Assembly: GCA_902766515.1 (NCBI GenBank)
Contig: CACXEB010000416.1
Location: 1 to 6,451 of the forward strand
DNA from: an uncultured Eubacteriales bacterium
GTDB taxonomy: Bacteria > Bacillota_A > Clostridia > Christensenellales > Aristaeellaceae
Direction of reading: 5' to 3'
DNA length: 6,451 bases
The translations under genes were made by a program, and so were the position numbers. The notes under the pieces are model-generated. The model ran no database searches. It saw nothing but the letters and a program-made list of their open reading frames with translations, and was not told the DNA's origin. Each line of letters begins with the position of its first letter. Position 1 is the first letter of the stretch. This document shows, piece after piece, positions 1 to 4,658 of this stretch.

Positions 1-1536
1 GCAATAGCGCAGGAAGTACCAGGACGAGCCGGCCCACTGGGGCATGGTGTCCGTTTCGCGCTTGGCGTCGCCGCCGCAGCAGGGGCACTTGACATTGACC
101 CAATCCGTCATCCGGCTGAGCGGGCTCTCGCCGGAATCGGTCGGCTCATAGGCCTCGACTTCCGGCAGCAGCAGCGGGAGATCGGACTCCTTGAGCGGGA
201 CCGTGCCGCACTTCGGGCAATGGATGATCGGGATCGGCTCGCCCCAATACCGCTGGCGGGAGAATACCCAGTCGCGCAGCTTGTAATTGATTTTGCGCGT
301 GCCGATGTTCGTTTCTTCGAGCCAGTCGATGATGCGCTTCTTCGCGTCGGTGACGCTCAGACCGTCCAGGAACTCGGAATTGACCAGGGTGCCGGTCGCG
401 ACGTCGGAGAAGCAGGCTTCCTGCACGTCCTTGCCGCCGGCAACGACTTCGATGATCGGCAGTCCGAATTTCTTTGCAAACTCCCAGTCGCGTTCGTCAT
501 GGGCGGGAACGGCCATGATCGCGCCGGTGCCATAGGTCATCAGCACGTAATCGGACACCCATACGGGGATCTCTTTCCCGTTGACGGGATTGATTGCCCG
601 GATGCCGCTGATTTCCACACCGGTCTTTTCCTTGGCGATCTCGGTGCGTTCAAATTCGCTTTTCTTGGCGGCCGCTTCGCGGTAAGCGACGATCTCCTCA
701 TAGTTGTTGATCTGGCCGCGGTGCTTGTCGATCAGCGGATGCTCAGGAGAAATGACCATATAGGTCGCGCCGAACAGCGTGTCGGGACGCGTGGTGAACA
801 CGCGCAGGGACTCGTCGACCGGCGTCAGTTTGAAATTGACCTCGGCGCCTTCGCTGCGCCCGATCCAATTGCGCTGCTGGATCTTGACCCGCTCAATAAA
901 GTCCACATGATCCAGCCCGTCCAGCAGCTTCTGCGCGTACGCGGTGATGCGGAGCATCCACTGGGACTTGACACGCCGGGTCACTTCGGTGCCGCAGCGC
1001 TCGCATTTGCCGTCGACCACCTCTTCGTTGGCCAGGCCGCATTTGCAGGAGGGGCACCAATTGATGGGCATCTCCGATTTATAGGCCAGTCCCTTTTCGT
1101 ACAGCTTCAGGAAGATCCACTGCGTCCAGCGGTAATACTCCGGATCGGTGGTATCCACTTCGCGGTCATAGTCGAAGGAGAAGCCCAGCTTTTTGAGCTG
1201 GCTGCGGAAATGGTCAATGTTCTCCCGGGTGACTTTCGCGGGATGGACATGGTTTTTGATCGCGTAGTTTTCCGTCGGCAGACCAAAGGCGTCCCAGCCG
1301 ATGGGATACAGGACGTTATAGCCTTCCATCCGGCGCTTTCTCGCGATGATATCCAGAGCAGTATTGGACCGGGGATGTCCCACGTGAAGTCCCTGACCGG
1401 ACGGATAAGGGAATTCGATCAGGCAGTAATATTTCGGCTTGTCCGATTTGTTTTCGGCGCGGAAAGCATGCTGTTCATCCCAGATGCGCTGCCATTTGGG
1501 CTCGATTTGCGCGGGAACGTACGGTGCGACATTCAT
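1..1536 (-). CDS. leuS: Leucyl-tRNA synthetase, N-terminal 512 codons (3' end outside window)
   Basis: Class I aminoacyl-tRNA synthetase that attaches leucine to tRNA-Leu in the cytoplasm using ATP. The protein starts [20 protein letters not shown]. The HIGH-type ATP-binding motif is HVGH at residues 51-54, inside [20 protein letters not shown] Cys-rich insert begins at NWCPSCKCG (Cys161 onward) and closes with CERCGTEV, the usual bacterial LeuRS zinc-type segment. The CP1 editing domain shows [12 protein letters not shown] (from residue 248) and [17 protein letters not shown] (near 333-350). The part ends in the conserved [17 protein letters not shown]. The family is about 800-850 residues, so the KMSKS loop and anticodon-binding domain lie beyond the left edge. 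The ATG start is supported by AAGGAGG 10 nt upstream and by the family N-terminus. No frameshift is seen. It is transcribed divergently from the peptidase gene. Confidence 0.97.
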   Translation of the reverse strand, partial: MNVAPYVPAQIEPKWQRIWDEQHAFRAENKSDKPKYYCLIEFPYPSGQGLHVGHPRSNTALDIIARKRRMEGYNVLYPIGWDAFGLPTENYAIKNHVHPAKVTRENIDHFRSQLKKLGFSFDYDREVDTTDPEYYRWTQWIFLKLYEKGLAYKSEMPINWCPSCKCGLANEEVVDGKCERCGTEVTRRVKSQWMLRITAYAQKLLDGLDHVDFIERVKIQQRNWIGRSEGAEVNFKLTPVDESLRVFTTRPDTLFGATYMVISPEHPLIDKHRGQINNYEEIVAYREAAAKKSEFERTEIAKEKTGVEISGIRAINPVNGKEIPVWVSDYVLMTYGTGAIMAVPAHDERDWEFAKKFGLPIIEVVAGGKDVQEACFSDVATGTLVNSEFLDGLSVTDAKKRIIDWLEETNIGTRKINYKLRDWVFSRQRYWGEPIPIIHCPKCGTVPLKESDLPLLLPEVEAYEPTDSGESPLSRMTDWVNVKCPCCGGDAKRETDTMPQWAGSSWYFLRYC

Positions 1537-1546
1537 AAGACACAGG

Positions 1547-1553
1547 CCTCCTT
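1547..1553 (-). promoter_or_regulatory. Ribosome binding site of leuS
   Basis: On the minus strand this reads AAGGAGG, 10 nt before the leuS ATG. It is a near-complete complement to the 16S rRNA 3' end and fixes the start codon. Confidence 0.85.
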
Positions 1554-1567
1554 CAAGAATCCTGTCA

Positions 1568-1596
1568 AGTATACCGCCTTTCGCCGGATTTGTAAA
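1568..1596 (-). promoter_or_regulatory. Sigma-A type promoter of leuS
   Basis: On the minus strand the -35 is TTTACA (1596-1591) and the -10 is TATACT (1573-1568), separated by exactly 17 bp. Transcription would start near 1561, leaving a leader of only about 25 nt. That is too short for a T-box riboswitch, which many Firmicutes use to control leuS. The -35 elements of this promoter and the opposing peptidase promoter are about 20 bp apart, so the two could influence each other. Confidence 0.75.
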
Positions 1597-1600
1597 CCGG
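1584..1600. promoter_or_regulatory. Imperfect 17-bp dyad over the leuS -35 element
   Basis: The sequence CCGGATTTGTAAACCGG has CCGG at both ends and 6 of 7 complementary positions per arm around a 3-bp centre. It covers the leuS -35 hexamer. It could be a protein-binding site, but it is short, imperfect and matches no operator I can name, so this is only a candidate. Confidence 0.2.
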
Positions 1601-1615
1601 AATTTCACAATTCTG

Positions 1616-1644
1616 TTGAAAGAAGCCGTGTTTCATAGTATACT
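1616..1644 (+). promoter_or_regulatory. Sigma-A type promoter of the M32 carboxypeptidase gene
   Basis: TTGAAA (1616-1621) and TATACT (1639-1644) are separated by 17 bp, a near-consensus housekeeping promoter. Transcription would begin near 1651, giving a leader of about 39 nt. It points away from the leuS promoter. Confidence 0.8.
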
Positions 1645-1654
1645 GAAAGTCCGG

Positions 1655-1675
1655 AAAAGCCAAACGGGGGAAAGG
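1655..1675 (+). repeat. Shared leader element, copy 1 (5' untranslated region of the peptidase gene)
   Basis: A 21-nt stretch with core CCAAACGGGGGAAAGG, preceded by AAAAG. The same sequence with one C/T difference lies at 4270-4290 on the other strand, before the channel gene. Each copy ends in GAAAGG, which can pair with the extreme 3' end of 16S rRNA (CCUUUC), and lies 14 nt (here) or 15 nt (channel) before the chosen ATG. Here it is expected almost at the 5' end of the mRNA. It may act as an extended ribosome binding region or as a shared regulatory target; the function is not known. Confidence 0.6.
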
Positions 1676-1690
1676 ATGATGATCTGCTGA
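1676..1690 (+). CDS. Possible four-codon leader ORF (MMIC) overlapping the peptidase start
   Basis: ATG ATG ATC TGC TGA follows the GGGGGAAAGG segment and its stop overlaps the peptidase ATG as TGATG. This arrangement would permit translational coupling by termination and restart. It is equally compatible with chance, because the peptidase ATG has its own GAAAGG 14 nt upstream. It is listed because it bears on how the peptidase start is reached; translation is unproven. Confidence 0.2.
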   Translation: MMIC

Positions 1691-3195
1691 TGGAACTGAC
1701 GGAGGCACGGGAACAGCTGATGGCGCTGCAGGCAAAGATGAGCGCGTATGATCACGCGCTGAGCCTGCTGAATTATGACGGTGACACGACGGCGCCGAAG
1801 GGCACCGCGGAAAACCGCGCGCACGCCATCGGGATCCTGGAAGAGGAAGTATACAAGCTGTCTACCAGCGCGGAGACGGTGAGCCTGCTCGAATACCTGG
1901 ACGGCAGGAAGGATGCGCTGAACGACGAAGAGCGCCGCATGGTCTGGCTGCTGCTTAAGGACATTAGGTTCCGGCAGAAGATCCCGATGGATGAGTTCAT
2001 CGCTTACCAGCGGCTGGTGGTCGAGTCGCAGGACAAGTGGCACCAGGCGAAGGAAACGTCTGACTTTGCGCTGTTTGAGCCGTATCTCGAAAAAATGTTT
2101 GAAACGGCCGTCCGGTTTGCCCATTACGCCGCGCCGGAGCAGGACGCGTATGACTACTGGCTGAACGAGTATGAGCCGGGCGTCAGCCGCGCGGTCTGCG
2201 ATGCCTTTTTCGGACAGCTGCGGGCGCGCCTGGTGCCCATGATCCACGCGGTCAGCCGGAAGCCGCAGGTGGACAACCGGTTTATCAAGGGGCATTTCGA
2301 CGACGCCGACCAGGAGAAGCTCGCGAAAAAGCTGATGGCCGTCATCGGGCTGGACACGGAGCATGTGGGGCTGTCCACGACCGAGCATCCGTTCACTACC
2401 AGCCTGGGCTCTCATTTTGACGAGCGGATCACGACGCATTATTATCCGGACGATTATACCTATTCCATGTATTCGGTGATCCATGAGGGCGGACACGCGC
2501 TGTACGATACCGGCTCGGACCCGCAGCTGGCTTACACGGTCCTGGACGGCGGCGTGTCCATGGGCATTCATGAGAGCCAGAGCCGCTTTTATGAGAATAT
2601 TCTCGGTCGGAGCAAGGCATTTATCCGTTATTTGTTCCCGGCGCTGAAGGAACTGTTCCCGCAGTGCCTGGCGGATGCCGACTGGCAGGATGTATACAAG
2701 GCAGTTAATCGCGTCGAACCGTCGCTGATCCGCACGGAGGCGGACGAGGTCACGTACACGCTGCACGTCATGATCCGGTATGAGCTTGAAAAGCGGGTCA
2801 TGGCCGGAGAACTGAAAGTCCATGATCTGCCGGGGGAATGGAACCGGCTGTACCGGGAATACCTGGGCATCGACGTGCCGGACGACAGGCACGGCGTGCT
2901 GCAGGACAGCCATTGGTCGTTCGGCGCGATCGGGTATTTTCCGTCCTACGCGCTCGGGAGCGCTTACGGCGCGCAGTTCCTGAAAAAGATGCGTGAGACG
3001 GTCGATGTGGACGCTGCGCTCGCAAACGGCGATTTCAGTCCGATCAATCAATGGAACCGTGAACACATCTGGAAGTTCGGCAGTTTGAAAACGCCGAAGC
3101 AGATCCTGGACGAAACGTTGGGCGGAACGTTTGATCCAAATGTGTACCTGGATTACCTGGAAGAGAAGTGCCGTGACGTATATGGCATTCAGTAA
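1690..3195 (+). CDS. M32 family (Taq-type) metallocarboxypeptidase
   Basis: Zinc carboxypeptidase expected to remove C-terminal residues from peptides in the cytoplasm; no signal peptide is visible. All M32 signatures are present in the 501-residue protein, the usual family length. They are DERIT (DxRxT, residues 244-248), HEGGH (HExxH, 265-269, zinc ligands and catalytic Glu), HESQSR (294-299, third ligand Glu295), IRTEADEVTY (347-356) and GVLQDSHW (GxxQDxHW, 402-409). The B. subtilis relative is YpwA. The ATG is the first in frame after the promoter. The nearest ribosome binding segment is GAAAGG, 14 nt away, which is rather far and overlaps a possible mini-ORF. With its own promoter and a terminator after it, the gene looks monocistronic. 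Family and activity are secure; the physiological substrate is not known. Confidence 0.96.
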   Translation: MELTEAREQLMALQAKMSAYDHALSLLNYDGDTTAPKGTAENRAHAIGILEEEVYKLSTSAETVSLLEYLDGRKDALNDEERRMVWLLLKDIRFRQKIPMDEFIAYQRLVVESQDKWHQAKETSDFALFEPYLEKMFETAVRFAHYAAPEQDAYDYWLNEYEPGVSRAVCDAFFGQLRARLVPMIHAVSRKPQVDNRFIKGHFDDADQEKLAKKLMAVIGLDTEHVGLSTTEHPFTTSLGSHFDERITTHYYPDDYTYSMYSVIHEGGHALYDTGSDPQLAYTVLDGGVSMGIHESQSRFYENILGRSKAFIRYLFPALKELFPQCLADADWQDVYKAVNRVEPSLIRTEADEVTYTLHVMIRYELEKRVMAGELKVHDLPGEWNRLYREYLGIDVPDDRHGVLQDSHWSFGAIGYFPSYALGSAYGAQFLKKMRETVDVDAALANGDFSPINQWNREHIWKFGSLKTPKQILDETLGGTFDPNVYLDYLEEKCRDVYGIQ

Positions 3196-3201
3196 GGCAA
3201 T

Positions 3202-3231
3202 CTATTCGTAAAAGCGTTCTTTTGCGAATAG
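3202..3231. other. Hairpin just after the peptidase stop codon
   Basis: Arms 3202-3213 and 3220-3231 pair over 12 bp with one G-T pair around a 6-nt loop (GCGTTC). No T-run follows on the plus strand, so alone it is a poor intrinsic terminator. It may protect the mRNA 3' end or work together with the terminator that follows 5 nt later. Confidence 0.55.
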
Positions 3232-3236
3232 TTATT

Positions 3237-3269
3237 AAAAGGATCCCACTCTCCCCGGGGGATCCTTTT
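3237..3269. terminator. Bidirectional intrinsic terminator between convergent genes
   Basis: Arms AAAAGGATCCC (3237-3247) and GGGATCCTTTT (3259-3269) are perfectly complementary, with an 11-nt loop. The TTTT on one side and AAAA on the other give a U-run in both directions. It lies between the peptidase stop (3195) and the channel stop (3280) and can serve both. Confidence 0.85.
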
Positions 3270-3279
3270 CTGACGTTTC

Positions 3280-4254
3280 TTATTGATGATTCAGGACAAG
3301 CAGCACGTCATGCTGCTTGATGACGGGATCGGAATCCTCCTGCTGCGGGGAGATTTCTTTTCCGTTCCGACGGATCAGCAGGATGGAAATCCCTTCGGCT
3401 TGCTGGATTTCGCTGACGGATTTGCGGAGCCACCGGGAATCCGGGCCCACCGTCACCGTGCTGACCCGGCTCATCAGCAGGCTGTCATTTTTGCCCTGCG
3501 CCTGCGTGTACTGTTCCACAAAGCCCGCGGAAATGATACCGGTCGGGATCGCCACGGCGCCGACGCCCAAAAAAGAAATCACGACGGCCATGGCTTTGCC
3601 CAGGACCGTGATGGGATACACATCCCCATACCCCACCGTCAGCAGCGCGCTCACGCTCCACCACATGCCGGAAAGAGCGTTCCTGAACTTGTCAGGCTGG
3701 GCCTGGTGTTCGACGCTGTACATGCACAGGGACGAAGCCAGCATCAGGACCAGCACAATGAACAGCGACGAAGCGATCTGGTTGCGCTTTTCCTTCAGCA
3801 CCAGCGTGATGACATTGAAGGAATCGTAGTTGGTGTTGATCCGGAAAAGATGGAAAATCCGCACGACCCGCAGCATCCGGAACGCGACGGCGCCGCTCAG
3901 GAAGAAAAACGGCAGGATCGTCAGCAGTTCCACCACGCCGTCGTATGAGATCAGGAATCGCCCGACCGCATTCCATTTGGAACGCGTCGGATACAGGTAT
4001 TCCGCGGTCAAGATCCGCAGGGCGTACTCGACGCAGAAAATGATGATGGTGACTGTTTCCACCGTGTCAAACAGTCCCTGGTATCTTTTCAGGCCGTCGA
4101 ACGTTTCCAGAAACATGACCAGGATGTTGAGCACGATAGCCGCCACGAGAAAATAGTCAAAAGCCCGGCTGGGCACGTCGCTGACGTTGCCGAGCTGGAT
4201 GATATCAAATATCCTGCGTTTCCAGGACTTTTTGGATGCTATTCCATGGTTCAT
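3280..4254 (-). CDS. Voltage-gated-type potassium channel with C-terminal RCK_C/TrkA_C-like domain
   Basis: Six-transmembrane cation channel (Ion_trans family) of the cytoplasmic membrane, 324 residues from the chosen ATG. Approximate segments: S1 33-51 (DYFLVAAIVLNILVMFLETF), S2 65-85, S3 104-119, S4 125-139 with regularly spaced Arg (FRMLRVVRIFHLFRI), S5 161-182, pore helix 191-205, filter TVGYGD 206-211, S6 217-246. The filter is the classic potassium signature, so K+ selectivity is a strong inference. Residues 264-321 (TVTVGPDSRWLRKSVSEI to IKQHDVLLVLN) resemble an RCK_C/TrkA_C ligand-binding domain without a preceding Rossmann RCK_N domain. The start is uncertain: the frame is open upstream, with another ATG at 4281 giving nine extra residues (MGERCRTGD) but no ribosome binding site. 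The start used here has GGGG very close and GAAAGG 15 nt away. It lies 46 bp after the small-protein gene and is probably co-transcribed with it. Confidence 0.92.
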   Translation of the reverse strand: MNHGIASKKSWKRRIFDIIQLGNVSDVPSRAFDYFLVAAIVLNILVMFLETFDGLKRYQGLFDTVETVTIIIFCVEYALRILTAEYLYPTRSKWNAVGRFLISYDGVVELLTILPFFFLSGAVAFRMLRVVRIFHLFRINTNYDSFNVITLVLKEKRNQIASSLFIVLVLMLASSLCMYSVEHQAQPDKFRNALSGMWWSVSALLTVGYGDVYPITVLGKAMAVVISFLGVGAVAIPTGIISAGFVEQYTQAQGKNDSLLMSRVSTVTVGPDSRWLRKSVSEIQQAEGISILLIRRNGKEISPQQEDSDPVIKQHDVLLVLNHQ

Positions 4255-4269
4255 GTCCCCGGTCCGACA

Positions 4270-4290
4270 CCTTTCCCCCATTTGGCTTTT
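4270..4290 (-). repeat. Shared leader element, copy 2 (upstream of the channel gene)
   Basis: On the minus strand this matches 1655-1675 at 20 of 21 positions; the core is CCAAATGGGGGAAAGG preceded by AAAAG. It fills most of the gap between the small-protein stop and the channel start and ends 15 nt before the chosen channel ATG. The single T/C difference creates an ATG (4281) in the channel frame. No convincing promoter precedes this copy. Confidence 0.6.
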
Positions 4291-4300
4291 AAGCTCTGAA

Positions 4301-4513
4301 TCAGACTTCGGTCTTTTCTTCGCCTGAGCCGCCGGGTTCATTCGTTTCCAGCTCGAAGATGATCCGCTTGCGGTCCGTGTCAACCGTTTTTCTGATGGCG
4401 GCGCGCTTGCCGTCTTCATCGATAAAGCCGCAGTCACGGGCCTCCTTGCAGCCGATGTTGACGGTATAGCTTGTGATGTGCCCGCCGTTGCCGCGCTTAG
4501 GACTCAGAATCAT
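4301..4513 (-). CDS. Small protein of 70 residues, unknown function, upstream of the channel
   Basis: Not a family I recognise with confidence. The start is well fixed: GGGGAGG lies 6 nt before the ATG. The protein is soluble-looking with no membrane segment or signal peptide. Residues about 10-56 (GGHITSYTVNIGCKEARDCG and then IDEDGKR to KRIIFELE) suggest beta-strands around a short helix, ending in a charged acidic tail (EPGGSGEEKTEV). The layout of a VNI strand, a KEARDCGF helix, an acidic turn and a final RIIFELE strand faintly resembles the swapped-hairpin AbrB/SpoVT fold of small DNA-binding proteins, but this is only a pattern impression. It is the first gene behind a very strong, palindrome-bearing promoter and sits 46 bp before the channel on the same strand. 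Autoregulation, or regulation of the channel, is possible. Confidence 0.7.
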   Translation of the reverse strand: MILSPKRGNGGHITSYTVNIGCKEARDCGFIDEDGKRAAIRKTVDTDRKRIIFELETNEPGGSGEEKTEV

Positions 4514-4519
4514 CGGAAA

Positions 4520-4526
4520 CCTCCCC
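4520..4526 (-). promoter_or_regulatory. Ribosome binding site of the small protein
   Basis: The minus strand reads GGGGAGG with a 6-nt gap to the ATG. It decides the start over upstream in-frame ATGs (in the stretch encoding MNQMRM), none of which has a comparable site. Confidence 0.8.
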
Positions 4527-4555
4527 GGGAGCAGCATGCGCATTTGGTTCATCGG

Positions 4556-4583
4556 AGCAGCTGTCCTGAGAAAGACAACTGCT
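4556..4583 (-). other. Hairpin in the leader of the small-protein transcript
   Basis: Arms 4583-4574 (AGCAGTTGTC on the minus strand) and 4565-4556 (GACAGCTGCT) form 10 pairs with one G-U, around an 8-nt loop. It lies in the middle of an untranslated leader of about 109 nt. No U-run follows, so it is not an intrinsic terminator. It could affect mRNA stability or translation. Confidence 0.4.
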
Positions 4584-4617
4584 TGAAGTGTATCCCCAAA
4601 CGACTTGGAATGAATGT

Positions 4618-4658
4618 TTGACAATGCTATTATAGTATAGAGTAACTCTAATTGTCAA
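4618..4658. promoter_or_regulatory. Candidate operators: 13-bp palindrome in the spacer and outer inverted repeat
   Basis: The palindrome TAGAGTAACTCTA (4638-4650) is perfect around one central base and fills most of the spacer between -35 and -10, the place where MerR-type activators and many repressors bind. In addition TTGACAAT (4618-4625) and ATTGTCAA (4651-4658) are perfect 8-bp inverted arms 25 bp apart, one over the -35 and one at the predicted start of transcription. The binding protein is not identifiable; the small downstream protein is one candidate. Confidence 0.5.
4629..4658 (-). promoter_or_regulatory. Consensus promoter of the small protein/channel pair
   Basis: On the minus strand the -35 is a perfect TTGACA (4658-4653) and the -10 a perfect TATAAT (4634-4629), with an 18-bp spacer, one longer than optimal. 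Transcription would begin near 4622. The -35 side overlaps the last codons and stop of the mobile-element gene, so the promoter sits exactly at that gene's 3' end. Two inverted repeats overlap the promoter, suggesting tight control. Confidence 0.85.

Noticed and set aside
220..1638. Long plus-strand open frame antisense to leuS
   Set aside because: It mirrors the leuS coding strand, has no recognisable domain or ribosome binding site, and is explained by high-GC codon bias.
1633..3066. Long minus-strand open frame antisense to the peptidase
   Set aside because: It has an Arg/Gln/His-rich shadow composition with no domain and overlaps a gene that carries all M32 motifs.
3283..3948. Plus-strand open frame antisense to the channel
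   Set aside because: Low-complexity His/Arg/Gln-rich translation typical of an antisense shadow; the opposite strand has full channel motifs.
4255..4437. 61-residue N-terminal extension of the channel
   Set aside because: It overlaps the small-protein gene in another frame, is Ser/Lys-rich without family resemblance, and lacks a ribosome binding site; S1 is complete with the downstream start.
4514..4624. N-terminal extension of the small protein to an upstream ATG
   Set aside because: The upstream ATGs lack a ribosome binding site and the region holds a leader hairpin; the ATG at 4513 has GGGGAGG at ideal spacing.
4618..4641. Plus-strand TTGACA as a promoter reading toward the mobile-element gene
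   Set aside because: No acceptable -10 lies 16-18 bp downstream and it would only produce antisense RNA; it is better explained as an arm of the inverted repeat.
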